A stretch of DNA of 64,000 nt from CAYNVQ01 sp964400735 (GTDB lineage Bacteria > Acidobacteriota > Aminicenantia > Aminicenantales > Aminicenantaceae): the NCBI GenBank assembly GCA_964400735.1, contig CAYNVQ010000006.1, positions 186,001 to 250,000 of the forward strand, read 5' to 3'. Below the pieces are notes generated by a model. It was not told the origin of the DNA, searched no databases, and worked only from the letters and a program-made list of their open reading frames with translations. Shown piece after piece: positions 27,081 to 35,961 of this stretch (position 1 is the stretch's first letter; each line of letters opens with the position of its first letter). The position numbers and the translations under genes were made by a program.

Positions 27081-28769
27081 TTATATACCGGGACCGTTGA
27101 GCACTTTCCCCGGAAGCTTTCCTGTGTGTTCTTCGTGGTCGACGACGATCGTGCCGTTGACGATGACATAGTCAATCCCAGAAGGGTATTGATGCGGATC
27201 GATAAAGGTCGCTTTATCGGAAATGGTGACAGGATCGAATATGACCATATCAGCAAAGTTCCCTTTTTTAAGGGAGCCTCTGTTTTGAAGGCCCATTTTG
27301 GCCGCGGGCATGGACGTCACTTTTTTTACGGCTTTCGGAAGGGGGAGGATCTTTTTTTCGCGGACGTAGTAACCGAGGAATCGGGGAAACGCACCATAAT
27401 TTCGGGGATGCGGCTTTCCTTTTGCCAGAGGGCCATAGGGTGCCAAGGAGGATCCGTCCGAACCGAGCATAACCAGAGGATGCCTGAGAACGGTTTCAGT
27501 GTTCTCCTCGCTCATCCCGAATCCCACGTGGTCGACGTCCTGCCCCTCATCGATGATGAGGTCGCACACGAATTCGTAGGGATCTTTATGTTTTGCGGCG
27601 GCGATCTCTGCGATGTTCTGGCCGATCATGTCCTTGTTGTGTTCTTTTTCGATATTGGAAATCACGATCTTGTCCCAGCCGTAGCCTTTGACTTTTTTCA
27701 GAGTGTCGGCCTTCATGGACTCCCGTATCCTCTCGTCCTTGAGCCTGAGGAGGAGCTTCTCCATCCCTCCATCCATAGCCCATTGAGGGAAAATGATGGT
27801 CAAACCCGTGCTGAAGGCGATGTAAGGGTAGCGGTCGGCCGTTACATTCAGGCCTCTTTTTGCGGCCCTCTCTATAAGGTCGATCATCAGGGGCAGCTTC
27901 CACCAGTTGGTCCTTCCGACTGCCTTAAAATGGGCGATTTCCAAGGGGAGCCCTGCAGATTCTGCGATGTGGATGGCTTCTCCCACAGCCTCGAGGACGG
28001 CCTTATCTTCGCTGCGGATGTGTGTGGCGTAGAATCCGCCGTACTTGGCCGTAACTTTGCAGAGCTCGATGATCTCGTCTGTCTCTGCAAATCCGCTGGG
28101 TGTGTATTCCAGGCCGGTCGAGAGTCCGAAAGCTCCCTGTTCCATGGCTTCTGCAACCAGCTTTTTCATGCGGTCCATTTCTATGGCCGTCGGTTCCCGC
28201 TGCTCATCCCCCATGGCGTAGCTGCGCAGAGTGCCCTGGCCTATCAGAGTGCCGTGGTTTACGGCCATCCCTATCCTGGCCATAGCTGCATGGTACCCAT
28301 GTAGGTCAGTCCAATCCACTTTGATGTTGAACTCCTCTGCCATCCGCTTTTCATAGTCAGGGAGCGGCTGTTTGAGCGGAAAGGCCGAACCTCCGCAGTT
28401 TCCCGAAAGTTCTGTGGTCACTCCTTGCCGGATTTTGCTTTCGGCCTTGGGATTGATGAGGAGTTCTAGGTCTGTGTGGGTGTGGATATCGATAAATCCA
28501 GGGCTGACGATGCGGCCGGTCGCATCGAGGACAGCTTTGGAGGGTGCTTCTTGAAGATTCCCCACATCTTTGATCTGCTCTCCGATTATTCCGATGTCAG
28601 CCTTGAAGGCTTCATCTTTAATGCCGTCGATAACCGTCCCATTTCTGATGATTAAGTCAAAACTTTCTTCTGCGCTTCTTCCTAGGAAATATGGTCCTGC
28701 TAGGCCTAACATAAGCCCTGCTCCTGCAGAAGACTTTATAAAATCCCTCCGACTGATTGGTTTTTTCAT
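27081..28769 (-). CDS. Tat-exported N-acyl-D-amino-acid deacylase family amidohydrolase
   Basis: A 562-residue metal-dependent amidohydrolase. The N terminus MKKPISRRDFIKSSAGAG is a twin-arginine signal (RRDFIK), so the folded enzyme is exported. Metal ligands: His96 and His98 in GFIDIHTHTD, Cys125 in SGNCGG (the bridging Cys that marks the D-aminoacylase group), His in FYATHIRSED and in LEIAHFKAVG, and Asp in MLGSDGSS. The C terminus YVIVNGTIVVDHEEHTG is the usual urease-like beta domain. The family deacylates N-acyl-D-amino acids or related dipeptides. ATG 28769 has GAGGAG before it; the longer open frame to 28799 lacks one. Confidence 0.9.
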   Translation of the reverse strand: MKKPISRRDFIKSSAGAGLMLGLAGPYFLGRSAEESFDLIIRNGTVIDGIKDEAFKADIGIIGEQIKDVGNLQEAPSKAVLDATGRIVSPGFIDIHTHTDLELLINPKAESKIRQGVTTELSGNCGGSAFPLKQPLPDYEKRMAEEFNIKVDWTDLHGYHAAMARIGMAVNHGTLIGQGTLRSYAMGDEQREPTAIEMDRMKKLVAEAMEQGAFGLSTGLEYTPSGFAETDEIIELCKVTAKYGGFYATHIRSEDKAVLEAVGEAIHIAESAGLPLEIAHFKAVGRTNWWKLPLMIDLIERAAKRGLNVTADRYPYIAFSTGLTIIFPQWAMDGGMEKLLLRLKDERIRESMKADTLKKVKGYGWDKIVISNIEKEHNKDMIGQNIAEIAAAKHKDPYEFVCDLIIDEGQDVDHVGFGMSEENTETVLRHPLVMLGSDGSSLAPYGPLAKGKPHPRNYGAFPRFLGYYVREKKILPLPKAVKKVTSMPAAKMGLQNRGSLKKGNFADMVIFDPVTISDKATFIDPHQYPSGIDYVIVNGTIVVDHEEHTGKLPGKVLNGPGI

Positions 28770-28923
28770 GATTTTCTCCTCATAACAATTGACTCGCATT
28801 ATTCAAAAACATGAGTTTGTTACCGGAATTAAAGCATTGTGGATTGAAATCGTGGATGTATTCATATTTTCCGAAATCGGCAATGAGCCCCTTGATTTTG
28901 ATCTATGCTCTGAAGTTCCCGAT

Positions 28924-29550
28924 TTACAGAGTGTTGAATTTTTTGATTTCATTGATGTAAAAGTCTTTCACTTTATCCCAGGAAAATGGTACCCTCATCT
29001 TCAGTTCTGGATCTCGATCAGCATCATCAAAATAAACCAGGCTTTTCAAGATATGAAAAATGTTGTAGTTTTCCTTGCCATATTTCTTCTCGAAGAATTT
29101 GAAGAATTCTTTTAAAGAAAGACTGAGTTTATTCAATATAAAATAGAGATCTACGAAATCCCGTTTGCTGCCTCTGGAGGAAATAGCGTCAATTTTCATA
29201 CATCCTATATCTTCAAGGGAGGAAATCTTTAAATTTAGAAATGGATGATGTTTACCGATCAACGGATAATCATAGTTAAAAAAACTCACTTTTGTTTTAT
29301 TGAATCTTCCGACTAGTGTTTGGGAATCCGAATAATCAACGATAAAATGTCCACTGTTTTTCAGTGAGTTTTGAATGAGAAAATGAGTGAGGTTTTGCTT
29401 TGAAAAGAAATCTAGATCTTCCGAAATCCGATGCCCGAGGTGCAGTGCACATCCGGTTCCGCCCGCAAGGTAAAAGTGAATAATAAAATCTTGATGGGAA
29501 AGAATTGATAAATTTTTTTTTATATTTTTATCTAAAATAGATTCATTCAT
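28924..29550 (-). CDS. AbiEii/AbiGii-type nucleotidyltransferase toxin
   Basis: A 208-residue protein of the nucleotidyltransferase AbiEii family. The key motif is visible: YLAGGTGCALHLGHRISEDLDFFS, where the GGT loop and the Asp-Leu-Asp pair are the nucleotide and metal-binding residues of the fold, followed by the RGSKRDFVDLYFI helix found in this family. Members act as toxins of abortive-infection or type IV-like systems, blocking growth when unbalanced; a related AbiEii adds nucleotides to tRNA. It starts inside the end of the preceding gene (8-bp overlap), so the two are translationally coupled. Codon and base composition are A+T-richer than the surroundings, pointing to transfer. Confidence 0.82.
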   Translation of the reverse strand: MNESILDKNIKKNLSILSHQDFIIHFYLAGGTGCALHLGHRISEDLDFFSKQNLTHFLIQNSLKNSGHFIVDYSDSQTLVGRFNKTKVSFFNYDYPLIGKHHPFLNLKISSLEDIGCMKIDAISSRGSKRDFVDLYFILNKLSLSLKEFFKFFEKKYGKENYNIFHILKSLVYFDDADRDPELKMRVPFSWDKVKDFYINEIKKFNTL

Positions 29551-29800
29551 GCGGATAATCTTCCAGAAAGATTGACCAGAAGTTTTTGCTTTTTTTAGAG
29601 ATGCGCCTGCTTTTTTCGAGCGTTTTTTTTATATCAGATAGCGAGACATTGGAAAAAAGCCATTGGACTGCATCGTTGTCTCCGAATTCGAGAATTCTTT
29701 CCATGATATACTGTTTGTTTTCTACGATGTCTGTTTTTGATAAATCTATTTCCCAGAAAAATGGTCGCAGCTCTTCTGCAATAATTTTCACTTTTTTCAT
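29543..29800 (-). CDS. DUF6922-like small partner of the AbiEii toxin
   Basis: An 85-residue protein (ELRPFFWEIDLSKTDIVENKQ, YIMERILEFGDNDAVQWLF, then KKTLEKSRRISKKSKNFWSIFLE). The pattern 'FWEID...YIMERILEFGD...VQWLF...R.IS.KS.NFW' matches the DUF6922 proteins that commonly sit directly upstream of AbiEii genes. Role as antitoxin or accessory factor is inferred from the overlapping arrangement. It ends with TGA inside the toxin's start region. Transcribed leftward from an A+T-rich intergenic region. Confidence 0.75.
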   Translation of the reverse strand: MKKVKIIAEELRPFFWEIDLSKTDIVENKQYIMERILEFGDNDAVQWLFSNVSLSDIKKTLEKSRRISKKSKNFWSIFLEDYPHE

Positions 29801-30292
29801 TATAACACATATAAAGATATATGGTTGTGTAGAATGGTCAGTCTTATTCCAATATTAAAAATGACTGCCAATATACTGGGAAAGGGGGTTTAGGGTAATG
29901 TAATTATTTAGGGGATGACCGAGATAACTCATTGATTTTAAATTAGTTGCTTTGATAATTAAAAAAAATGGTCCTAAGTTGGCTTTTTTGGGAGATTCAT
30001 CATAATAATGAGTACATACTGGTTGACATAAATCATTCGCTACCTTAACTTTTAATAAAAGAATCGTTAATAGAGGGGTATTGTTATCCTCGAAGAACGA
30101 TTCAGGAAGGCTGGGGTAGGTTGGGTCGGGGTCCTCAAATTTCGCTTCTGACATACCTGGTGTCTTCCTGCCTTGCGTCTTGCCCACACAAAATGGAAGA
30201 GAATCAATTTAACAAACTTTTTACAACTTCTTAACAGCTCTTTGACAACTTTTGGTTTGAAGTAGTTTAAATTATTGAAAGGGAGAAACAAA
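29801..30292. other. A+T-rich non-coding region with a family B repeat
   Basis: About 490 bases between the DUF6922 gene (leftward) and the small exported-protein gene (rightward). Bases 30081-30140 are copy 2 of repeat family B. An apparent 110-codon frame on the minus strand (29855-30187) is only the repeat read through. Promoters for both flanking genes must lie here; no strong ones were recognised. Confidence 0.55.
30081..30140 (+). repeat. Dispersed intergenic repeat (family B), copy 2
   Basis: Starts TTGTTATCCTCGAAGAACGA and continues TTCAGGAAGGCTGGGGTAGG, TTGGGTCGGGGTCCTCAA. Same order and strand as 11896-11953, with about 8 differences in the shared part. Preceded by GAGGGG, the remains of a family A-like arm. 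Confidence 0.7.
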
Positions 30293-30724
30293 ATGTTTAA
30301 AAAAAATGCATTTTCTATTCCTTTGTTTTTCCTTTTTTTGGGACTATACAATTGTGGGGGCTTAAAAGTACGAGAGGATTATTTCGAATATAGATACAAC
30401 GTAGAAGTAGTCTATTCTAACATAGCGGAAGGGGAGAAAAGTATTACCCTATACTATATCCTTTATGACCCTCTTAGGGAGAGTGGGTCGACAGATCCAG
30501 GATTCATCATCATGAACAGAATTGAGGGGAATAGGGCAAGATGTCATTTGCCCAAGGTATTTGTTCAACATGAGGATGACTTGATTAAACATATAGTAAG
30601 TGTTGTTGATGAAAACGAAGCGCCTAATCTCCATACTGGTAAAAATGTTACTATCCGGGGAGCATATGAACTAGAAATCGAGAGTGTCTCAAATGGCACT
30701 CGGCTAAAATTCAAAATGTTATAG
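30293..30724 (+). CDS. Small exported protein or lipoprotein, unknown function
   Basis: A 143-residue product. The N terminus (FKKNAFSIPLFFLFLGLYNCGG) is a signal peptide with Cys after LYN, a weak lipobox, so lipoprotein status is uncertain. The rest is short beta-rich polar sequence (YFEYRYNVEVVYSNIAEG, VTIRGAYELEIESVSNG) without a recognised domain. GAAAGGGAG lies before ATG 30293; an in-frame ATG at 30275 lacks such a site. It is followed after 2 bp by the glycine-zipper gene, with which it must be co-transcribed. Low G+C for this window. Confidence 0.6.
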   Translation: MFKKNAFSIPLFFLFLGLYNCGGLKVREDYFEYRYNVEVVYSNIAEGEKSITLYYILYDPLRESGSTDPGFIIMNRIEGNRARCHLPKVFVQHEDDLIKHIVSVVDENEAPNLHTGKNVTIRGAYELEIESVSNGTRLKFKML

Positions 30725-30726
30725 AA

Positions 30727-31254
30727 ATGATTGAACTGAAAAAACTAATATCTTTGTTTTTATTGTTTTCTACCCTGACACTTTCAGGGAACTTATTCGC
30801 TAAGGAAAGAAAAGGTGCTGATCTGATTGTCCAGAGAGAAAATGGAATCAGAGAAAGGGGTGAACTTATTGCTGTTAAACAAGAATCAATATTAATTTTG
30901 GATAAATACTCAGGAGCAGATATAGCTATTGATTTTCGGGATATTGAAGTTATCAAGATTGCGAGGGAATCTGGAGTTTTGGCAGCAAGTTTGGCTGGAT
31001 TAATATTCGGTGCAGCTGTTGGATATGCAAAAGGTTACCCGCAAGGATCGGAAAGTGGGTTTTTGTTCAGCAAACAGGAGGCTGGAGGAATTGGTGCTGC
31101 AATAGGTGGTGGCTTAGGTGCATTAATGGGCGCTGGGGTTGCTATGGCCTTAGGAACAGATAAAACAATCCAAATTGAAGGAAAATCCGATTCAGAGCTC
31201 CAGGAGATTTCAGAGAAACTCCGCAAAAAAGCAAGGATTAGGAATTATCGGTAA
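30727..31254 (+). CDS. Exported glycine-zipper membrane protein, unknown function
   Basis: A 175-residue protein. Signal peptide IELKKLISLFLLFSTLTL ... NLFAKE. Residues about 40-80 are a small beta part (ADLIVQRENGIRERGELIAV), followed by a long glycine-rich hydrophobic stretch (SLAGLIFGAAVGYAKGYP and GGIGAAIGGGLGALMGAGV), the hallmark of glycine-zipper segments that insert in the outer membrane or pack helices. The C terminus is a charged helix (DSELQEISEKLRKKARI). It begins 2 bp after the previous stop without its own strong ribosome-binding site, so translational coupling is likely. Confidence 0.65.
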   Translation: MIELKKLISLFLLFSTLTLSGNLFAKERKGADLIVQRENGIRERGELIAVKQESILILDKYSGADIAIDFRDIEVIKIARESGVLAASLAGLIFGAAVGYAKGYPQGSESGFLFSKQEAGGIGAAIGGGLGALMGAGVAMALGTDKTIQIEGKSDSELQEISEKLRKKARIRNYR

Positions 31255-31430
31255 ACAACTTCACCTAATCTTTTGCCTTTTGAAAACATCTTTTTCTTAT
31301 ATTGCTGGGTATCCATTATTGCGGTGAGTCGTTGTCTCAAAAATGGTACTAACTCAATTCGTTTATTTATAATGAGTTAAGTCGGTTTAATCCTAGAATA
31401 ATCCAAAAGCGGGATAAATCAGAGTCAATG

Positions 31431-31994
31431 TCATTTGGCTTGTTGGCCGAGGCGGAATTCGAGGGAGGAAAGAAGAAATCTGGTCGTCGAATCCAAGGTC
31501 TGTTTCAATTCTCTGTATTCCATTTCAAGAGGAGAATCCATCTTGGAGAGCACTTCCTCGGGAGAAGCTGTTTTAATGAGCGCCGTCAGCTGGCCCAACG
31601 GGTCCGTATCTTGGGAACGCGGATGGGTTAGAAAAAGCAGGCTGATAAGAATACCCAACACCACCAAAGCGGCAGAGAGAGAGGGGATGAGAGCCGGGCG
31701 GCGCGCAACTATTTGTCTGATCGATGTTTTGTTTTCAGGAGCCGACGATGCTTTAAGATCCTTTGGAATATTGGACAGAATTTTCTTCGTCAAGGCCTCG
31801 TTAGACTGCTCGAGGATAGCGTTCTTATCCTGCACGAGCTTTGGCTCGAGAGATGTGCAGAATGAGGCGAACTCTCGACATGCATCGCAACGCTGCAAAT
31901 GATTTTTAACTCGTCCGGGAATGGGTTTGTTCATATCCAGGGCTCGGGAGATCATCCATTTATTGATTGAGCAAAACATTTTGCTTCTCCTCAT
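31431..31994 (-). CDS. Zinc-finger anti-sigma factor
   Basis: A 187-residue membrane protein, third gene of the cassette and 2 bp after the sigma gene. The zinc-binding anti-sigma (ZAS) motif is Cys8 ... His32-x3-Cys36-x2-Cys39 (KNHLQRCDACREF). One membrane helix is near residues 95-120 (PALIPSLSAALVVLGILISLLFL), leaving about 65 residues in the periplasm as sensor (SPEEVLSKMDSPLEMEYREL). In the family the cytoplasmic domain holds the ECF sigma factor inactive until a signal triggers its release. The start may be ATG 31994 or 31979. Confidence 0.85.
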   Translation of the reverse strand: MRRSKMFCSINKWMISRALDMNKPIPGRVKNHLQRCDACREFASFCTSLEPKLVQDKNAILEQSNEALTKKILSNIPKDLKASSAPENKTSIRQIVARRPALIPSLSAALVVLGILISLLFLTHPRSQDTDPLGQLTALIKTASPEEVLSKMDSPLEMEYRELKQTLDSTTRFLLSSLEFRLGQQAK

Positions 31995-31996
31995 GG

Positions 31997-32596
31997 CTAA
32001 AATGAAAATTTATGTTCGGCAGGAGTCGCTCCTGCGAATTTTCCGGATAGAACCGATGAACTCATTTTTTTTGCCAGATTCACACGGGCTCTGTGGAGCA
32101 GGACGCGAACAGTGATGGGTTTTTTCCTCATGACTTTGGCCATTTCTTTGATCGACATCTCCTCGGCATAATGCATCCATAGGGCTTTGTACTGTTGCCG
32201 GGATAGCTCGCTCGCCAGCGACCAGATGTTTTCTGATTCTTCTTTTTTTATCACGGTTTCCTGAGGGTCCGAGGGTTGAGGATCCACTGGCGGCAGTGAT
32301 AACTTCGACTTATTCGATCTGTAGCGCGAGATAGCCTGGCGGCTGGCAATGGTGTAGATCCAAGTCGAAAATTTCCATTCTGAATTGAAACGATCCATAT
32401 TCTTGTAAGCTTTGAGAAATGTCTCCTGGACCAGGTCTTCTATATCCTGATCTGTATCGGTTCTGTGCCGCAGAAAATGAAACAACCGTGAACTGTATCT
32501 TGCGACAATTTCTTCAAAAGAAAAGCGGCAGCCATCCACTACATTTCTGGCCAGCTCTTCATCGGGCATGTGCTTGATCTCCGAGACTTTTTCCAT
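31997..32596 (-). CDS. ECF-type RNA polymerase sigma factor
   Basis: A 199-residue extracytoplasmic-function sigma factor. Region 2 reads RYSSRLFHFLRHRTDTDQDIEDLVQ, ETFLKAYKNMDRFNSEWKFSTWIYTI (promoter -10 contacts), and region 4 reads YKALWMHYAEEMSIKEMAKVM, RKKPITVRVLLHRARVNLAKKM (helix-turn-helix for the -35 element). The linker is Pro/Ser-rich. It lies between an exported protein gene and the ZAS anti-sigma gene, all leftward, so it probably controls its own operon. Confidence 0.93.
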   Translation of the reverse strand: MEKVSEIKHMPDEELARNVVDGCRFSFEEIVARYSSRLFHFLRHRTDTDQDIEDLVQETFLKAYKNMDRFNSEWKFSTWIYTIASRQAISRYRSNKSKLSLPPVDPQPSDPQETVIKKEESENIWSLASELSRQQYKALWMHYAEEMSIKEMAKVMRKKPITVRVLLHRARVNLAKKMSSSVLSGKFAGATPAEHKFSF

Positions 32597-32659
32597 GAAT
32601 CAGCCGCTTTCCGTTATTATAACCCTTAAGCTCTCAAGGTATCAAATCGGCTTGACTGA

Positions 32660-33604
32660 CTAGGGCAGATAATAGAATCTGGCGAGCAGATCCAAATCCT
32701 CAATTTTTATTTTATGATGAATCTTATCCAGTAACGCTTTACTAGGATAATTCATCTCCAACCGTATTTTTTTGCCATCTGTATCGATTTTGAAGTCTTC
32801 CGGAACCCTGATGCCTGTTTTCCTCTCATCCAACTGCATATTCACCAGAGCGATCAGGCCACGAATGACGTTTTCCATGTTTTGTGCATCTTCGAGGGTT
32901 TTGGCCGAAAAGTTCAGTCTCATATTGAGGTTTTCCCCCTTTTCCATCAAGGAAAGGGAGGCAGACTCGGTTTTTTTGATGATGAACACTTTGCTGGCAC
33001 CTTTTGCCAGGGAAGAAATGTTATCGACCAAAGCTGCAAAAAACGCATTGGATGGAATTTCCTTCAAGTCGGCATTCATCGGAGAAGAGGAAATATTTTC
33101 TTTTTTTCCGGCGATAACATCCAACGTCAATTTAAGGGCATCTTCATCGGGCCCTATCAAAGCCAGATGTTCATCGACAAAAACCCCGTATTCGTCGTCA
33201 TCCCAGTTATGAATGGTGTATTTCCCATACGGAATCTCCCGATGTGATTCCTCTTCAGAGAGAAGCCCAAGGAGATGTTTTTGGTTAAAATTTCCTCTCA
33301 AACAGACCACAATTTGTTCTTCACCAGCTCCAAATCCGAACACCGTGATACCATCCATATCTTCGAGAAGATCGATTTGGTATTTCCTTCGGAATTGATC
33401 ATTTTTTCTCTTCAATTCCGAGGAGCCCTTTTCATTGATCAAATAGTCACCGATTTGGGTAGAGGCAAACTTTCCCAAGTCGAAGTGAATCATCCAGACA
33501 GCTTCGGCAGGAATGATCGATTTTTGAATGGTTGCCGCCATCAGTTCGCAGCAAAAGAATACGGCCAGGAGGATAGTCACCAGTATGATAATGGCTTTTT
33601 TCAT
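32660..33604 (-). CDS. Exported protein heading the sigma/anti-sigma cassette, unknown function
   Basis: A 314-residue protein with a signal peptide (KKAIIILVTILLAVFFCCELMA). The mature part is an alpha/beta protein with patterns such as PAEAVWMIHFDLGKFASTQIG, FGFGAGEEQIVVCLRGNFNQ and YGVFVDEHLALIGPDEDALKL, which recall DUF3352-type exported proteins of Planctomycetota and Acidobacteriota. No catalytic motif is seen. GAGAAGGAG lies before ATG 33604. First in a leftward operon with the ECF sigma and anti-sigma genes (63 bp gap), so it may be the envelope factor sensed or the first target. Confidence 0.6.
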   Translation of the reverse strand: MKKAIIILVTILLAVFFCCELMAATIQKSIIPAEAVWMIHFDLGKFASTQIGDYLINEKGSSELKRKNDQFRRKYQIDLLEDMDGITVFGFGAGEEQIVVCLRGNFNQKHLLGLLSEEESHREIPYGKYTIHNWDDDEYGVFVDEHLALIGPDEDALKLTLDVIAGKKENISSSPMNADLKEIPSNAFFAALVDNISSLAKGASKVFIIKKTESASLSLMEKGENLNMRLNFSAKTLEDAQNMENVIRGLIALVNMQLDERKTGIRVPEDFKIDTDGKKIRLEMNYPSKALLDKIHHKIKIEDLDLLARFYYLP

Positions 33605-33943
33605 TTCTTTTCTCCTTCTCAATCGGATTAAATGTCTTCACTCTCTAATACGCTGCAACGGGGACAACGTTACACAATGGAATGGCTTGGTATCAGCATT
33701 CCGGAGTGGTGGATTGAGGCACTTCTTAATGTGTTACAAAGTGGCTACCGTCTGCAGTCAATTTTATGGATTTCCATTCGCTTTTTTGAATAGAGGATCT
33801 ATTTCTGTTTTTACAAGTACCTCCTATTATTATATTATGAGGAGCTCACGGACCTAACATGAGGGAAGAGGGAAACACGAAGATTTTAATGAGAAAGGTT
33901 TAAAACCCCGCATGTGTATCAAAAGAGATTATGAGGAGGGATT
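33605..33943. other. Divergent intergenic region
   Basis: About 340 bases between the sigma operon (left) and the GH172 gene (right). It must contain both promoters. Apparent small frames do not look like protein. No repeat or RNA was recognised. Confidence 0.45.
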
Positions 33944-35536
33944 GTGAAAAATGTCAAATTTGTCCTTTTGGGGATGGTTTTGCTTTTCTTTACCTTTCAG
34001 GCATTGGCTCAAGATGATTCATCGGGATGGCTGTCGGATTTAATAAGGATCAAAAAAGGGCGCACCAAGGCCATCACGTCTTCCGACCCGGATTTCAACA
34101 GCAATTTTGACCGGCGGACCTATATCGAGCCGGGGGAGACAATGGTCCTGGCCGATATCGAAGGACCGGCCGTCGTCAATCACATCTGGCTGACCTTTAA
34201 CGATGCCCGGCCCAATTGGCTGGAAAAGTACGGGTCGGCCCGCCCCGATGAGATTGTGCTGCGGATGTATTGGGATGATGGCGAGCACCCGGCGGTAGAA
34301 GCCCCCCTGGGGGATTTTTTCGGGGCCGGATTCGGGCTGCGTCGTGAAATCCGCTCCATCCCGGTTCTTGTCGAGGGCGGTGACGGCTATAACTGCTACT
34401 GGCAGATGCCTTTCTTCAAGCACGGAAAGATCACGGTAACCAATGAGGGGAAGAAAAACGTGCGCAGCTTCTACTACCATATAGACTACACGGAGATGGA
34501 TGGACTTCCCGAGGGTACGGCTTACTTCTGTGCCCAGTACCGGCAGGAATTCCCCGAGACTTTGGGGAAAGATTACCTAATACTGGATGCTGAAGGCCCG
34601 GGGCATTATGTGGGGACAGTCATGTCAGCCCGGTCGCGCTCGCCCTTCTGGTTCGGGGAGGGAGATGTCCGCATCTATATTGATGGAGATGCGACCCCGA
34701 CCATTCAAGGAACCGGGACAGAAGATTATTTTCTCTGTGCCTGGGGTTTGAACGAATGCCTTTTCCCCTATTTCGGGTGCACCTATATGAGCGCCGACCC
34801 CAGCGATCTGGGCGTACGCTACACGCTTTATCGCTGGCACGTTGCCGATCCTATACGTTTTCAAAAATCCATCCGGTTTGAAATCGAACATACTGGATGG
34901 ATCTCTGCGGATGAGACCGAAACGGGGGAGATCGACGGACACGTGGAAAGGGAGGATGATATGGCTACCGTCGCTTTCTGGTATCAGGTCGGACAACCCA
35001 AGTGCTTCGCGATTTTGCCCCCGCTCGAGGAGAGGATATTTCCCAACTTGGATGTCATTGTGGAGGGTCAAGACATGATAGCGACGGCCATAACATCTGG
35101 AGGAAAGGTCGAGCTTCAAGAGGGCTACGATTGGACGGGAGTGGGGCAGATCTTATTCGTTCCCTCGGTCGAAAACTCTCGTGTGGAGCTGGATTTCGAA
35201 GTCGAGAAGGAAGAACTCAGGGGATTGGTGCTTCGTATGACCCGTGCGCCCGATTATGGAATCTACCGCATTCTCCTGGACGGCAGGGAGGTGACGGAGC
35301 TTGAGGATTACCCTGACTGGGCTACGAGAGACGCCTTGGATTTTTATGCAGAAGGAATTGCTGTTAAGGATTATTACTTGGGAAGCTATGTGTTGAAACC
35401 GGGAAAACATACTCTCCTCTTCGAGTGCGCAGGAAAGAATCCCTTTTCCAAAGGCTATCTGCTCGGCCTGGATTCTGTGCGTCTTCGCGAACGCTGGCAC
35501 AAAAAACGCAAATCCCTTCGACCGGCTAAAAAGTGA
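33944..35536 (+). CDS. Exported DUF2961 protein (GH172-type glycosidase)
   Basis: A 530-residue exported protein. It starts with GTG, 4 bp after GAGGAGGG, and a signal peptide (KNVKFVLLGMVLLFFTFQALAQ). The DUF2961 core is clear: KGRTKAITSSDPDFNSNFDR, ILADIEGPAVVNHIWLTF-like (here VLADIEGPAVVNHIWL), YWDDGEHPAVEAPLGDFFG, then IDGDATPTIQGTGTEDYF. The family is now glycoside hydrolase GH172, whose members cleave or synthesise arabino- and fructo-furanosidic bonds. Catalytic Glu are in the GTGTEDYF and EAPLGDFFG strands by analogy; the specificity is unknown. A DUF3795 gene follows by 22 bp. Confidence 0.88.
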   Translation: MKNVKFVLLGMVLLFFTFQALAQDDSSGWLSDLIRIKKGRTKAITSSDPDFNSNFDRRTYIEPGETMVLADIEGPAVVNHIWLTFNDARPNWLEKYGSARPDEIVLRMYWDDGEHPAVEAPLGDFFGAGFGLRREIRSIPVLVEGGDGYNCYWQMPFFKHGKITVTNEGKKNVRSFYYHIDYTEMDGLPEGTAYFCAQYRQEFPETLGKDYLILDAEGPGHYVGTVMSARSRSPFWFGEGDVRIYIDGDATPTIQGTGTEDYFLCAWGLNECLFPYFGCTYMSADPSDLGVRYTLYRWHVADPIRFQKSIRFEIEHTGWISADETETGEIDGHVEREDDMATVAFWYQVGQPKCFAILPPLEERIFPNLDVIVEGQDMIATAITSGGKVELQEGYDWTGVGQILFVPSVENSRVELDFEVEKEELRGLVLRMTRAPDYGIYRILLDGREVTELEDYPDWATRDALDFYAEGIAVKDYYLGSYVLKPGKHTLLFECAGKNPFSKGYLLGLDSVRLRERWHKKRKSLRPAKK

Positions 35537-35558
35537 TGCCAGAGATAAAACGTTCAAG

Positions 35559-35933
35559 ATGAAAATCAATCTCGATCAGATCGTTTCGTTTTGTGGATTG
35601 GTCTGTCTAGCCTGTCCTATCTACTGGGCAACTTGGGAAGAGGATGAAGAAAAAAAGAAGAGGATGAAAGAAGAGATTGCCAGACAGTGCAATGAGCAGT
35701 TCGAGACGGAATTCGGGATAGAGGACATTTCGGACTGCGACGGATGCAAGACAAAGGAAGGCAGGCTGTTTTCTGATTCGAACAAATGCGAAATAAGGAG
35801 ATGTGCCCTGCTCAAAGGGCTCGAGAATTGTGCCCATTGTCAGGAATATCCCTGTGAAAGGTTAGAGCAGATCTTTGCCACCGATCCGAGCGCCAAATCC
35901 CGTTTGGATGTGATAAAGAGCCAGCTGGATTGA
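35559..35933 (+). CDS. DUF3795 cysteine-rich protein
   Basis: A 124-residue cytoplasmic protein. Eleven cysteines include CGLVCLACPIYWAT at the N terminus, DCDGCKTKEG, CEIRRCALLKGLENCAHCQEYPCERL, the signature of DUF3795. Metal (probably zinc) binding is likely; function is unknown. It lies 22 bp downstream of the GH172 gene on the same strand and should share its transcript, although no strong ribosome-binding site is visible. It converges on the cyclophilin gene. Confidence 0.85.
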   Translation: MKINLDQIVSFCGLVCLACPIYWATWEEDEEKKKRMKEEIARQCNEQFETEFGIEDISDCDGCKTKEGRLFSDSNKCEIRRCALLKGLENCAHCQEYPCERLEQIFATDPSAKSRLDVIKSQLD

Positions 35934-35961
35934 TTTCATGATCCTTGGGGAGTCTGGAAAT

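Noticed and set aside
27126..28304. 392-codon plus-strand frame
   Set aside because: It is antisense to the amidohydrolase with its Tat signal and metal motifs, and has no protein-like pattern.
29855..30187. 110-codon minus-strand frame
   Set aside because: Largely read through repeat family B, with no start site or domain.
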